Shown here: positions 18,487 to 27,950 of the stretch, in pieces
Layout of the letters: each line of letters begins with the position of its first letter
Position numbering within the stretch: the stretch's first letter is position 1
Assembly (NCBI RefSeq): GCF_001742165.1
Contig: NZ_CP016444.1
Span: 1,258,976-1,322,975 of the forward strand
Source: Burkholderia stabilis
Lineage (GTDB): Bacteria > Pseudomonadota > Gammaproteobacteria > Burkholderiales > Burkholderiaceae
DNA length: 64,000 bases
Direction: 5' to 3'
Notes under the pieces: model-generated
The model's database searches: none
Told to the model about the DNA's origin: nothing
Seen by the model: the letters and a program-made list of their open reading frames with translations, nothing else
Made by a program: the position numbers and the translations under genes

Positions 18487-18966
18487 TGCATCACCTCAGG
18501 TTTGAAAAAGCTTTCCGTTCCGCGGCCGAACCCGTCCGACACGAGGAAAATTCCTGCCGGACCGGATGGCGCCGCATACGTTGCAGGCTCGATCACGCAA
18601 AAAGCAGGCCACATCGAACGTCGAACGGACAGCCCCGGTTCGCGGGGAGATCGTTCAACGCCAGGTTTCAAAACCGTTCAATTCTGAAATTGCGATTCAG
18701 GTTTTGAAATGATGAGCCCGATCCTGTCGCGATCGGGCTCGCCGGCAAACGGGCATTCCGCTGGCTTGTTCACCCGGTCATCAACGTGACTGCCGGGAAG
18801 CGCTCCGCACGCTGGAAAGCCGGGGATCGCCTACTCGGGCACGAGGAGGCGCCAGCCAAACCCGATCGGGATTGAACGCAAACCGCTAACGGCATCGCGA
18901 TGGCGAACAGCATTCAGCCGACCTGCCGACGCGATCGGGGCGGCATGCGGATGCCCGGAAACGGCG
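18487..18966. other. Intergenic region with inverted repeats
   Basis: TTTCAAAACC (about 18667-18676) is inverted as GGTTTTGAAA (18700-18709), and a third related CAGGTTTGAAA lies just before the small gene start. This could be an operator for the small gene. A 10-bp hairpin lies at 18714-18740. No gene is convincing. Confidence 0.4.
18714..18740. terminator. Perfect 10-bp hairpin
   Basis: GAGCCCGATC (18714-18723) and GATCGGGCTC (18731-18740) flank a 7-nt loop. It lies about 230 bp beyond the small gene that follows the acyl-CoA dehydrogenase, on the minus strand. There is no T-run, so it may be a terminator or an RNA structure. Confidence 0.4.
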
Positions 18967-19170
18967 TCAGTCGCGCTGCCTGAAAAGCGGCGCGTGATCC
19001 ATCCAGTCGTAGTGAGCGTTGCCGCCCGCCCATGCCCAGTTCGGGGCATCGTGCCGCGCGTCGTCCGGGCCCGGGCGCGAGGACGATCCGCCGCACTCCG
19101 TCGCATCGCCGCGGCCTGCTCCGGCGTGCGCGCCGGAACCGCCCGTGGCACCTGTTGCGTCATGCGTCAT
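18967..19170 (-). CDS. Small protein with conserved YDWMDHAPLF tail (copy 2), coupled to acyl-CoA dehydrogenase
   Basis: A 67-residue frame whose ATG overlaps the stop codon of the acyl-CoA dehydrogenase gene (ATGA), indicating translational coupling. Its tail (NWAWAGGNAH, then YDWMDHAPLFRQRD) matches the small gene at 18292-18486. The N-terminal half is Gly/Ala/Arg-rich and poorly conserved. The coupling suggests a partner or modulator of the dehydrogenase, but no family is recognised. Tandem duplication of the segment explains the two copies. Confidence 0.6.
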   Translation of the reverse strand: MTHDATGATGGSGAHAGAGRGDATECGGSSSRPGPDDARHDAPNWAWAGGNAHYDWMDHAPLFRQRD

Positions 19171-20318
19171 TGGGCGTCGCGAACCATGTTGCGGGCGATC
19201 ACGATCTGCTGGATCTGGGTCGTGCCCTCATAGATGCGGAACAGGCGCACATCGCGATAGAAGCGCTCGATCGCATATTCGGACATGTAGCCGGCGCCGC
19301 CGAAAATCTGCACCGCGCGATCGGCCACGCGGCCGCACATCTCGGACGCGAACAGCTTCGCGCACGACGCCTCGGTGCTGACCGGCAGCTTGTCGTCGCG
19401 CCGGCGCGCGGCATCCACCACCATGCAGCGGGCCGCGTAGATCTCGGCCTTGCTGTCGGCGAGCATCGCCTGCACGAGCTGGAAATCGGCGATCGGCTTG
19501 CCGAACTGCTTGCGCTCCATCGCATACGACAGCGCCATCGACAGCATCCGCTCGGCCACGGCCACGCACACCGCGGCGATATGGATGCGGCCCTTGTCGA
19601 GCACCTTCATCGCCGTCTTGAAACCCTGCCCTTCCTTCCCGCCGATCAGGTTCGCGGCCGGCACGCGCACGTTGTCGAAGATCACGTCGCACGTATGGGC
19701 GCCCTTCTGCCCCATTTTCTTGTCGCGCTTGCCGAAGCTGATGCCGGGCGTCTTCGCGTCCACGATGAACGCCGAGATGCCGCCCGAGCCCTTGTCTTCC
19801 GGGTTGGTGCGCGCCATCAGCGTGAAGATGCCCGCGTGCGGCGCGTTCGTGATGAAGCGCTTGGTGCCGTTGACCACGTAGTCGTCGCCGTCGCGGATCG
19901 CCGTGGTGCGCAGCGACGCCGCGTCGGAGCCGGCTTCCGGCTCGGTCAGCGCGAAGGACGCGATCAGCTCGCCGGTCGCGAGACGCGGCAGGTACTTCTC
20001 CTGCTGCTCGGGCGTGCCGTCGAACAGGATGCCCTGCGAGCCGATGCCCACGGTGGTGCCCAGCAGCGAGCGGAACACCGGCGAAGCCTGGCACAGCTCG
20101 AACACCGCCAGCACCTCCTCCTCCATCGTCAGCTCGAGGCCCCCGAAGCGCTCCGGAATGGTGAGGCCGAACAGGCCCATCGCCTTCATGTCGGCGACGA
20201 TGTCGTCGGGAATCTCGTCGGTGTCGGCCACATGCTCCTCGTTGGGCACGAGTCGCTCGCGCACGAACCGGGCGATGGAGTCGAGCAGGCCGTTGAGCGT
20301 TTCTTGATCGCGAATCAT
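19167..20318 (-). CDS. Acyl-CoA dehydrogenase
   Basis: A 383-residue FAD-dependent acyl-CoA dehydrogenase, typical family length. Start at MIRDQETLNGLL (20318); the longer open frame upstream is promoter DNA. Signatures: FALTEPEAGSDAASLRTTA (FAD/substrate loop), RVPAANLIGGKEGQGFKTAM, and the end RAVQIFGGAGYMSEY...RIYEGTTQIQ with the catalytic Glu at E364. It introduces a trans-2 double bond into an acyl-CoA and passes electrons to ETF. It is divergent from the MaoC hydratase gene, the next step in such a pathway, and is translationally coupled to a small gene of unknown function. Confidence 0.95.
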   Translation of the reverse strand: MIRDQETLNGLLDSIARFVRERLVPNEEHVADTDEIPDDIVADMKAMGLFGLTIPERFGGLELTMEEEVLAVFELCQASPVFRSLLGTTVGIGSQGILFDGTPEQQEKYLPRLATGELIASFALTEPEAGSDAASLRTTAIRDGDDYVVNGTKRFITNAPHAGIFTLMARTNPEDKGSGGISAFIVDAKTPGISFGKRDKKMGQKGAHTCDVIFDNVRVPAANLIGGKEGQGFKTAMKVLDKGRIHIAAVCVAVAERMLSMALSYAMERKQFGKPIADFQLVQAMLADSKAEIYAARCMVVDAARRRDDKLPVSTEASCAKLFASEMCGRVADRAVQIFGGAGYMSEYAIERFYRDVRLFRIYEGTTQIQQIVIARNMVRDAQ

Positions 20319-20559
20319 GTCGGTACGCCTGAAAAAGGTGGAGAAAACGACCAGATGCTGCGCCGGCGGCCGACGCGAAACAATCGCCCGGCCGAAAACG
20401 TTCCGGAGGATGAAATCGCGCCGACTAGGCCGGTATTGGCCCCGCGGCCGTCGCGCCCCGGTCGTCTGCCAAGGTACGGAACAAAGTGCGCCGATCCGTT
20501 GACCGGCCAACCCGGCGGTTCCATCGTAGGAGCTCGAATCCACTGCCGCTACGTTCGCC
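20319..20559. promoter_or_regulatory. Divergent promoter, acyl-CoA dehydrogenase / MaoC
   Basis: A 241-bp divergent region with one GTACGGAAC element at 20474-20482, about 78 bp before the MaoC gene and 156 bp before the acyl-CoA dehydrogenase gene, so one bound regulator could serve both operons. Confidence 0.45.
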
Positions 20560-21435
20560 ATGCCGCTCCAGCCCGATCACCTGCTGTCCCGCCCGTTCCC
20601 GCCCATCGAGCATGCGTACTCGCTGCGCGATACCCAGCTCTACGCACTCGGCCTGGGCCTCGGCGCCGATCCGCTCGACGCGGGGCAATTGCGTTACGTC
20701 TACGAAGGCCGGGACGGCGCATCGCTGCGCGCGCTGCCGACCATGGCGAACGTGCTCGCGTACCCGGGCTTCTGGGCGCGCGAAGCGGATACGGGCATCA
20801 CGTGGCAAAAAATCCTGCACGCGGAGCAGGAAATCAGGATTCACGCGCCGTTGCCGGCCAGCGGCCGCGTCACGGGCACGACGCGCATCACCGGCCTGTG
20901 GGACAAGGGCGAAAACAAGGGCGCATTTCTGCAGCAGACGCGCGAGATCGCCGATGCCGACACGGGCCGCCTGCTCGCGACCGTCGTGCAACTGAGCCTG
21001 TTGCGCGGCGACGGCGGCTTCGGCGATGGCGGCAGCACCGGCCCGCTGCCGGTGCCGCATGCGATGCCGGACGGCGAACCCGATCACGTCTGCGAGCTGA
21101 CCACGCCCGCGCAACTGGCACTGATCTACCGCCTGAGCGGCGACCTGAATCCGTTGCATGCCGACCCGTCGGTGGCCTCGGCGGCCGGTTTTGCACGCCC
21201 CATCCTGCACGGCATGGCGCTGATGGGCGTGGCCGCGCACGCGGTGCTGCGCACGGTGCTGGGCTACGACGACACGCGCTTCGCGGGCATGCGCGTGCGC
21301 TTTACCGCGCCGGCGTGGCCCGGCGACACGCTGCGCACCGAGATGTGGGTGCGCGGCGACACGGTTTCACTGCGCGTCACGGCCGTGGAGCGCAACGTGG
21401 TGGTTTTGACCAACGCGCGGGTCGACCTGCGCTGA
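20560..21435 (+). CDS. MaoC-type (hydratase 2) enoyl-CoA hydratase
   Basis: A 291-residue double-hotdog protein of the hydratase-2 type. The C-terminal hotdog carries the signature YRLSGDLNPLHADPSVASA with catalytic Asp and His, followed by GFARPILHGMALMG. The N-terminal hotdog has lost that motif, as in other double-hotdog hydratases. It would hydrate trans-2-enoyl-CoA to (R)-3-hydroxyacyl-CoA. It heads an operon with an SDR (24 bp gap), thiolase, acyl-CoA synthetase and CoA-transferase, which together form a complete beta-oxidation-like module with the divergent acyl-CoA dehydrogenase. Confidence 0.93.
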   Translation: MPLQPDHLLSRPFPPIEHAYSLRDTQLYALGLGLGADPLDAGQLRYVYEGRDGASLRALPTMANVLAYPGFWAREADTGITWQKILHAEQEIRIHAPLPASGRVTGTTRITGLWDKGENKGAFLQQTREIADADTGRLLATVVQLSLLRGDGGFGDGGSTGPLPVPHAMPDGEPDHVCELTTPAQLALIYRLSGDLNPLHADPSVASAAGFARPILHGMALMGVAAHAVLRTVLGYDDTRFAGMRVRFTAPAWPGDTLRTEMWVRGDTVSLRVTAVERNVVVLTNARVDLR

Positions 21436-21459
21436 AACGTAATTCTTGAGGAGACACAC

Positions 21460-22209
21460 ATGGATCTGGGTTTGACCGGCAAGGTCGCCATCGTCACCGG
21501 CTCGGCACGCGGCCTGGGCGCCGCCACGGCGCGCCGGCTCGCGCAGGAAGGCGCGAGCGTCGTCATCACCGACATCAACGCCGAACTGGCGCAGGCCACC
21601 GCACAAGCGCTGCGTGACGAAGGTCTCGCCGCGCATTGCGTGGTGGGCGACATCACGCAGGCGGCCGACGTGCAGCGTCTCGTCGACGAAACGGTCGCGC
21701 ATTTCGGCGGCGTGCATATTCTCGTGAACAACGCCGGCGCGCCGCGCGACAAGTACCTCGTGAAAATGAGCGAGGACGACTGGGATTTCGTCATGACGGT
21801 GATGCTCAAGGGCGCGTTCCTCGCCGCCCGCGCGGTGATGCCGCACTTCATCGAGCAGGGCTGGGGCCGGCTGATCAACATCAGCTCGCGCGCGCACCTG
21901 GGCAACCCGACGCAGGCCAACTACTCGGCCGCGAAGGCCGGCCTGATCGGCATGGCCAAGGCGCTGTCGATGGAAGAAGGCCGCTACGGGATCACCGCGA
22001 ACTGCGTGGCGCCGGGCTTCATGGAAACGGAAATGGTGCAGGCGCTGCCGACCTACGAAACGATCAAGGACCGCGCGGTGGCCGCGCAGCCGATCAAGCG
22101 CGTCGGGCGGCCGGACGACATCGCCGATGCGGTGGCCTTCCTCGCCAGCGAGCGCGCCGGCTTCATCAGCGGCGAAGTGCTGCACGTCACGGGCGGCCGC
22201 TACGGCTGA
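21460..22209 (+). CDS. SDR, FabG-like 3-hydroxyacyl dehydrogenase
   Basis: A 249-residue classical SDR with an AGGAGA ribosome-binding site. Cofactor motif TGSARGLG (14-21), NNAG, catalytic Ser in NISSRAHLG and Tyr/Lys in YSAAKAG, and the usual tail FISGEVLHVTGGRYG. Between MaoC and thiolase, its likely job is NAD(P)-dependent oxidation of the (R)-3-hydroxyacyl-CoA made by the hydratase. It resembles acyl-carrier-protein reductases in length and motif, so a biosynthetic direction is possible, but the neighbours favour catabolism. Confidence 0.92.
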   Translation: MDLGLTGKVAIVTGSARGLGAATARRLAQEGASVVITDINAELAQATAQALRDEGLAAHCVVGDITQAADVQRLVDETVAHFGGVHILVNNAGAPRDKYLVKMSEDDWDFVMTVMLKGAFLAARAVMPHFIEQGWGRLINISSRAHLGNPTQANYSAAKAGLIGMAKALSMEEGRYGITANCVAPGFMETEMVQALPTYETIKDRAVAAQPIKRVGRPDDIADAVAFLASERAGFISGEVLHVTGGRYG

Positions 22210-22301
22210 TCCGGCAACGGCCCCGCAACCACGATAGCCGCCGGCGCGTGACACGCGAGCGAGGGTGGCTGAATATTGATGACATTCAAAAGGTATTCGA
22301 A

Positions 22302-23507
22302 ATGAAACGAGCAGCCATCGTCTCCCCGCTGCGCACCCCGGTGGGCGCATTCGGCGGAGCGTTGAAGGGCGTTCCCGTCGAGGAGCTCGGCGCGAGCGTC
22401 GCGCGCGCCGTCGTCGCGCGCACCGGGCTCGATCCCGCGCGCATCGACGACGTCGTGTTCGCGCAAAGCTATGCGAGCGGCGAGACGCCGTGCACCGGGC
22501 GCTGGGTGGCGCTGCAGGCGGGCTTCCCGATCGAAGTCGCGGGCATGCAGCTGGACCGGCGCTGCGGCGGCGGCGTCCAGGCGCTCGCCACGGCCGCGAT
22601 GATGGTGCAGACCGGCGCGGCCGACGTGGTGATGGCCGGCGGCGTCGAAAGCATGAGCAACGTCGAGTTCTATACGACCGACATGCGCTGGGGCAAGCGC
22701 GCGGGTTCGGTCACGATGCACGACCGGCTCGACCGCGGCCGCGAGCGTTCGCAGCCGGAAAGCCGTTTCGGCCGCATCAGCGGCATGATCGAAACCGCCG
22801 AGACGCTCGCGCGCGAGTACGACATCACGCGCGAGGCGTCCGACCGGTTCGCCGCGCGCAGCCACCAGCGCGCCGCTGCCGCGCAGCAGGCCGGGTATTT
22901 CGATGCGGAGATCGTTCCGGTATCCGTGCCGCAGCGCAAGGGCGATCCACTGATCGTCGCGCAGGATGAAGGCGTGCGCGGCGAAACGACGCCCGACAGC
23001 CTCGCCAAACTGCGCACCATCATGAAGGACGGCGTCGTCACGGCCGGCAATGCATGCCAGCAGAACGACGCGGCCGCCGCGTGCCTGATCGTGGCCGAGG
23101 ACAAGCTCGACGAGCTCGGCCTCACGCCGATCGGCTGGCTGGTCGGCTGGGCCGCCGCCGGCTGCGACCCGGCCCGCATGGGCATCGGCCCGGTGCCCGC
23201 CGTGCAGAAGGTGCTGGCGCGCACGGGCCTGACGTTCGACCAGATGGACCTGATCGAACTCAACGAAGCGTTCGCGTGCCAGGCGCTGGCCTGCGTGAAG
23301 GGCTGGGGCAGCTCGATGGAAGCGCTCGAAGACAAGCTCAACGTGAACGGCTCCGGCATCTCGCTGGGCCACCCGGTGGGCGCGACGGGCGGGCGCATCA
23401 TGACCACGCTGCTGCACGAAATGCAGCGCCGCCAGGCCCGCTACGGGCTGGAAACGATGTGCATCGGCGGCGGCCAGGGCATCGCGATGATCGTCGAACG
23501 CGCATAA
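22302..23507 (+). CDS. Acetyl-CoA acetyltransferase (thiolase) family
   Basis: A 401-residue thiolase. The start MKRAAIVSPLRTPVG at 22302 is preceded by an AAAGGT ribosome-binding site. The nucleophilic Cys lies in LDRRCGGGVQ (C88), with the NEAFACQALA segment, the His in SLGHPVGATGGR and the second Cys in TMCIGGGQGIAM. It cleaves a 3-ketoacyl-CoA with CoA to release acetyl-CoA. It is the terminal step of the MaoC-SDR module, 92 bp after the SDR and 15 bp before the acyl-CoA synthetase. Confidence 0.95.
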   Translation: MKRAAIVSPLRTPVGAFGGALKGVPVEELGASVARAVVARTGLDPARIDDVVFAQSYASGETPCTGRWVALQAGFPIEVAGMQLDRRCGGGVQALATAAMMVQTGAADVVMAGGVESMSNVEFYTTDMRWGKRAGSVTMHDRLDRGRERSQPESRFGRISGMIETAETLAREYDITREASDRFAARSHQRAAAAQQAGYFDAEIVPVSVPQRKGDPLIVAQDEGVRGETTPDSLAKLRTIMKDGVVTAGNACQQNDAAAACLIVAEDKLDELGLTPIGWLVGWAAAGCDPARMGIGPVPAVQKVLARTGLTFDQMDLIELNEAFACQALACVKGWGSSMEALEDKLNVNGSGISLGHPVGATGGRIMTTLLHEMQRRQARYGLETMCIGGGQGIAMIVERA

Positions 23508-23522
23508 GGCTGGAGACCAACC

Positions 23523-25475
23523 ATGAGCAACCCTGAATCCGGCCAGACCTGGCAACCCGGCCAGCGCGAGCTGCAGAACGCCGGCATCGTGAAGCTGATG
23601 CGCGCGCTGGACGTGCCGTCGTACGATGAACTGCTGCGCGTGTCGATCGCGGAGCCCGAGCGCTACTGGAACACCGTGATGCGCGAATGCGCGATCGCGT
23701 GGGACACGCCGCCCACCGGCTACGTGGACCTGTCGCGCGGCCCGCAGTTTCCGAGCTGGTTCCCCGGCGGCCGGCTCAACTGGGTCAACACCATTTACGG
23801 CTGGGCGCGCAACCCGGCCACCGCGCAGCAGAAGGCCGTCGTGGCCGAGCGCGAGGACGGCGGCGTGAGCGAGCTGACCTACGCGGAGCTGGCGCAGCGC
23901 GTGCGCGACTTCGCGGCCGGGCTCGCCCGGCGCGGCGTCACGCAGGGCGACCGCGTCGGCCTGCTGATGGAAAACGGCGTCGAGGCGACCATCTCGCTGC
24001 TGGCCATCGTGCATCTGGGCGCGCTGGTCGTGCCGTTGTTCAGCGGCTTCGGCGTCGATGCGATCGTCGCGCGCCTGTCGGCGGCCGAAGCGCGCATCGT
24101 GATCGCCTCCACCGGCTTCTCGCGCCGCACCAAGCGCGTGGACGTCCAGGGCGCGCTGCGCGACGCATGGCGCCAGTTGCCGCTGCTCGAACACGTGATC
24201 TGGAAGCGCGGCGAAGGCGACACCGCGCAGGACGCGCGCGATCTCGACTGGCAGGAAACGGCGAGCGTCGCACGCGGCCAGGACGTCGAGCCGGTATCGG
24301 TCACGCCCGATACGCCGTTCATGGTGATCTATACGTCGGGCACCACGGGCAAGCCCAAGGGCGTCGTGCACACGCACGGCAGCTTCCCGATCAAGATCGC
24401 GCACGATTCGCTGATTCACTTCGACGTGCATCCCGGCGACGTCTACTGCTGGCCCGCCGACATGGGCTGGATCGCGGGCACGCTGGTGCTCGGCTGCGCG
24501 CTGCTGCGCGGTGCGACGCTGGTGTGCTACGACGGCGCGCCCGATTACCCCGACTGGTCGCGCATGTCGCGCGTGGTGGAACGCCACCGCGTCACGCACT
24601 TCGGCTCGGCGCCGACGCTGATCCGCGGGATGGCCAGCCACGAAGCGCTCGCGCTCGCGGGCGACCGCTCCACCGTGCGCCTGCTGATCACGGCCGGCGA
24701 AGGCATCGCGCCCGAGCATTTCAACTGGTTCCTGCAGCGCTTCGGCGACGGCACGGCGCCCGTCATCAACTACACGGGCGGCACCGAAGCGTCGGGCGCG
24801 CTGCTCGCGAGCGTCCCGATCCGGCCGATTCCGCCGAGCGGCTTCAACACCGTCTCGCCCGGCGTGGCCGTGGACGTGGTGAACGCCGACGGCCAAAGCG
24901 TGACCGGCGAAGTCGGCGAGCTGGCGATCCGTGCGCCGTTCGTCGGCATGACGCAATCGTTCTGGCGCGACGACGAGCGCTACCTGGAAACCTACTGGCA
25001 GACCATCCCGGGCGTCTGGGTGCACGGTGATCTCGCGCTGCGCACGCCCGACGGCAACTACTTCATGATGGGCCGCTCCGACGACACGCTGAAGGTCGCC
25101 GGCAAGCGCCTGGGGCCGGCCGAGGTCGAGGAAGTCGTGCTGGAGCTGCCCGACGTGGCGGAAGCCGCCGCGATCGGCGTGGCCGATGCGGACAAGGGCC
25201 AGAAGCTGGTCGTGTTCATCGTGCCGAAACCCGACGCCGGTGTCGCGCTCGCCGATCTCGAAGCCATCGTGTCGGGCCACGTCGACAAGCGCCTGGGCCG
25301 CCCGTTCCGGCCCGGCCGCGTGCACGTGGTCGCGCAGCTGCCGAAAACGCGCAGCTCCAAGATCATGCGGCGCGTGATCCGCAGCGTGTACTGCGGCCAG
25401 CCGCCGGGCGACCTGTCGTCGCTCGACAATCCCGGCGCGCTCGACGAAGTACGCGCGGCCGCGACCTCCGCCTGA
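23523..25475 (+). CDS. AMP-forming acyl-CoA synthetase (acetyl-CoA synthetase-like)
   Basis: A 650-residue adenylate-forming enzyme of the acetyl/propionyl-CoA synthetase type. P-loop VIYTSGTTGKPKGVVHTHG; INYTGGTEASGA (acyl-binding/A5); VHGDLALRTPDGNYFMMGRSDDTLKVAGKRLGP (A7-A8 hinge); the C-terminal KTRSSKIMRR carries the adenylation Lys. The N-terminal PSWFPGGRLNWVNTIYGW is typical of that subgroup. It activates a carboxylic acid with ATP and CoA, probably the entry acid of this operon. It follows the thiolase by 15 bp. Confidence 0.94.
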   Translation: MSNPESGQTWQPGQRELQNAGIVKLMRALDVPSYDELLRVSIAEPERYWNTVMRECAIAWDTPPTGYVDLSRGPQFPSWFPGGRLNWVNTIYGWARNPATAQQKAVVAEREDGGVSELTYAELAQRVRDFAAGLARRGVTQGDRVGLLMENGVEATISLLAIVHLGALVVPLFSGFGVDAIVARLSAAEARIVIASTGFSRRTKRVDVQGALRDAWRQLPLLEHVIWKRGEGDTAQDARDLDWQETASVARGQDVEPVSVTPDTPFMVIYTSGTTGKPKGVVHTHGSFPIKIAHDSLIHFDVHPGDVYCWPADMGWIAGTLVLGCALLRGATLVCYDGAPDYPDWSRMSRVVERHRVTHFGSAPTLIRGMASHEALALAGDRSTVRLLITAGEGIAPEHFNWFLQRFGDGTAPVINYTGGTEASGALLASVPIRPIPPSGFNTVSPGVAVDVVNADGQSVTGEVGELAIRAPFVGMTQSFWRDDERYLETYWQTIPGVWVHGDLALRTPDGNYFMMGRSDDTLKVAGKRLGPAEVEEVVLELPDVAEAAAIGVADADKGQKLVVFIVPKPDAGVALADLEAIVSGHVDKRLGRPFRPGRVHVVAQLPKTRSSKIMRRVIRSVYCGQPPGDLSSLDNPGALDEVRAAATSA

Positions 25476-25493
25476 CTCAACCGTGAACGAAAC

Positions 25494-26675
25494 ATGAAAG
25501 TACTCGAAGGCATCAAGGTCCTCGATTTCGGACGCTTCATCGCCGGGCCGTTCTGCTCGGCGCTGCTGGCCGACTATGGCGCGGACGTCATCCGCATCGA
25601 CCGCGTAGGCGGCGGCGAGGACCGCTTCATCGTGCCCGTGACCGAACACGGCGAAGGTGCGCTGTTCCTGCAGGTCAACCGCAACAAGCGTTCGATGACG
25701 CTCGATCTCGACAGCCCCGAGGGGCGCGACATCGTGCGCAAGCTGGTCGCCGATGCCGACGTGGTGATCGCCAACATGCCGCCCCGCACGCTCAAGAGCC
25801 TCGGACTCGACTACGACAGCCTGCGCGCGATCAAGCCCGACGTCATCCTCGTCGCGTCGAACGCATTCGGCAACAGCGAGGCCGTGCGCGACCGCGTGGG
25901 CTTCGACGGCGTCGGCCAGGCGCTGAGCGGCGCCGTGTACATGGCGGGCACGCCCGACCGGCCGCAAAAGGCGATGGTGCCGGTGGTGGATTTCGCCACG
26001 GCGTTTTCGTGCGCGCTCGGCGTGATGCTGGCGCTCTACGAACGCCAACGCAGCGGCATGGGCCAGGAAGTCAGCGCGTCGCTGCTGTGCACGGGCCTGA
26101 ACATGGCCAGCGGCGCGCTGATCGAGGAAGCGTTGCTCGGGCTGGATCGCCAGGCGACGCTGAACCGCGCATCCGGCTACGCGCCGTCCGACATCTTCAA
26201 GGCGACGGACGGCTGGTTCATCACGCAGGTGATCGGCCGGCCGATGTTCAAGCGCTGGACGCAGCTCGTGGGCCGGCCGGAACTGCTCGACGATCCGCGC
26301 TTCGCCGACGATACGCTGCGTGGCGAGAATGGCGCGCTGCTGAGCGAGCTGATGAGCGCATGGTGCGCGGACAAGACGCTCGCCGACGCGCTGGCCGCGC
26401 TCGAACAGGCGCGCATCCCGGCCAGCCCCGTCAACTCGCCGCGCCAGGCGCTGGAGGACGAAACCATCAAGGCCGCCGACGTGATCCGCTGGATGGACTA
26501 CCCCGGCGCGCCGAAGCCGGTGCCGATCTTCGCGACGCCGGTTTCGCTGTCGCGCACGCCGCCGGAGATCCATACGCGGCCGCCGCTGACCGGCGAGCAC
26601 ACGGATGAAATCCTCGCCGGCATCGGACTCGATGCACGCGCGGTGGCTGATTTGCGATCCCGCAAGATCGTCTGA
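25494..26675 (+). CDS. Class III (CaiB/BaiF) CoA-transferase
   Basis: A 393-residue family III CoA-transferase. N-terminal LEGIKVLDFGRFIAGPFCSALLADYGADVIRID, then LDLDSPEGRDIVRKLVADADVVIANMPP, the VPVVDFATAFSCALGVMLAL stretch with the expected catalytic Asp, and SPVNSPRQALED near the end. It moves CoA between acids and their CoA thioesters, conserving ATP. It ends the operon starting at MaoC; both ligase and transferase routes of activation are thus encoded side by side. Confidence 0.94.
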   Translation: MKVLEGIKVLDFGRFIAGPFCSALLADYGADVIRIDRVGGGEDRFIVPVTEHGEGALFLQVNRNKRSMTLDLDSPEGRDIVRKLVADADVVIANMPPRTLKSLGLDYDSLRAIKPDVILVASNAFGNSEAVRDRVGFDGVGQALSGAVYMAGTPDRPQKAMVPVVDFATAFSCALGVMLALYERQRSGMGQEVSASLLCTGLNMASGALIEEALLGLDRQATLNRASGYAPSDIFKATDGWFITQVIGRPMFKRWTQLVGRPELLDDPRFADDTLRGENGALLSELMSAWCADKTLADALAALEQARIPASPVNSPRQALEDETIKAADVIRWMDYPGAPKPVPIFATPVSLSRTPPEIHTRPPLTGEHTDEILAGIGLDARAVADLRSRKIV

Positions 26676-26957
26676 CCGGATCAGTTGCCGCGTCACGCGC
26701 ACCGCCGTCGCAACGACGGCCGGTGCGCGCTCGCTTCGGTGCCCGCGTCGCACGCCAGCCAGCACGCACGCACCCGCGTGGCTGCATCGCCCGTTGACGC
26801 GGCGTGCAGCAGCCCGCCCCCGCCTCCTTCCGCTTCCCGTTCGTCACCCCGCGCATTGACGCGCCACATCCCCCTGCCCGGCCGACACCGGCATTTCGCC
26901 GATTCCCGGCAAATCAAATTTCAACTATATTCGTCAGCCACACTTGACAATCGAATC
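26676..26957. other. Intergenic region before lysR
   Basis: Nothing gene-like; the last 60 bp are AT-richer and probably carry the lysR promoter. Confidence 0.35.
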
Positions 26958-27950
26958 ATGGACCCGTCCCAGCTCCCTTCCCTCGCGTGGTTCGTGCACA
27001 TCGCGCACCATCTGAGCTTCACCAAGGCTGCCGCCGAAATGGGCGTGTCGCGCGCTGCGCTGTCGCAGAACCTGAAGGCGCTCGAACGGCAGCTCAACGT
27101 GAAGCTGCTGTACCGGACCACGCGCGACATGTCGCTGACCGAGGACGGTCAACGGCTCTACGACACGCTGCGGCCGGCATTCGGCTCGATCGAGCTGGCG
27201 ATCCGCAACCTGCACGAAGTCCGGCACGAGCCGTCCGGGCTGCTGCGCATCAACACGTCGCGGGTCGCCGCACGAAACCTGGTCGAGCCGCACCTGGGCG
27301 AATTCATGGCGCGCTATCCGCTGCTACGGGTGGAGCTCGTGATGGACGACGGGCTGTCGAACATCATCGCCGACGGCTACGACGCCGGCATCCGGCTCGG
27401 CGAGAGCCTCGCCGAGCACATGGTGGCCGTACCGATTACGCCGATGCTCGAAATGGCCGTGGCCGGCTCGCCGGACTATTTCGCGCGCCACGGCACGCCG
27501 GCCACGCCCGCCGACCTGATCGGGCACAACTGCCTGTGCTATCGGCATACGACGAGCGGCGCGATCTATCGCTGGGAGTTCACGTCGCCCGAGATCGAGG
27601 GGCATGCGTTCGAAGTGGAGCCGCACGGCAGCGTGGTCACGAACGACGACGACGGCATGATTCGCGCGGCGCTGCAGGGTATCGGCCTGATCCAGCACCA
27701 GGACGTCGCGCTGCGCGAACACCTGGATGCCGGCACGCTGGTGCGCGTGCTCGAACCGTGGTGCAAGCCGTTTCCCGGGTACTACCTGTACACGCCGTCG
27801 CGCGAGCAGATGCCGGCGAAGGTGCGCGCGCTGATGGATTTCCTCGTCGAGAAACGCGAACATCTGGCCGTCGACAGCGCCAGGCGCGCGGCCAGCCCGG
27901 CGAAGCCCGCCGAGCCGAAGCCACGCAAGCCGCGCGCCACGCGGGCATGA
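26958..27950 (+). CDS. LysR family transcriptional regulator
   Basis: A 330-residue LysR regulator. The start MDPSQLPSLAWFVHIAH at 26958 puts the winged helix-turn-helix at the N-terminus (LSFTKAAAEMGVSRAALSQNLKALERQLNVKLLYRTTRDMSLTEDG). The periplasmic-binding-type effector domain follows (LRINTSRVAARNLVEPHLGEF). The tail is unusually Ala/Lys/Pro-rich and basic. It sits downstream of the thiolase/CoA-ligase operon on the same strand and is convergent with an enoyl-CoA hydratase gene. Target genes are not evident from the sequence. Confidence 0.94.
   Translation: MDPSQLPSLAWFVHIAHHLSFTKAAAEMGVSRAALSQNLKALERQLNVKLLYRTTRDMSLTEDGQRLYDTLRPAFGSIELAIRNLHEVRHEPSGLLRINTSRVAARNLVEPHLGEFMARYPLLRVELVMDDGLSNIIADGYDAGIRLGESLAEHMVAVPITPMLEMAVAGSPDYFARHGTPATPADLIGHNCLCYRHTTSGAIYRWEFTSPEIEGHAFEVEPHGSVVTNDDDGMIRAALQGIGLIQHQDVALREHLDAGTLVRVLEPWCKPFPGYYLYTPSREQMPAKVRALMDFLVEKREHLAVDSARRAASPAKPAEPKPRKPRATRA

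Noticed and set aside
22200..26765. A 1,521-codon open frame antisense to the thiolase, ligase and CoA-transferase genes
   Set aside because: High-GC shadow; the opposite strand has three well-motifed enzymes, and the antisense protein is low-complexity Arg/His/Ala.
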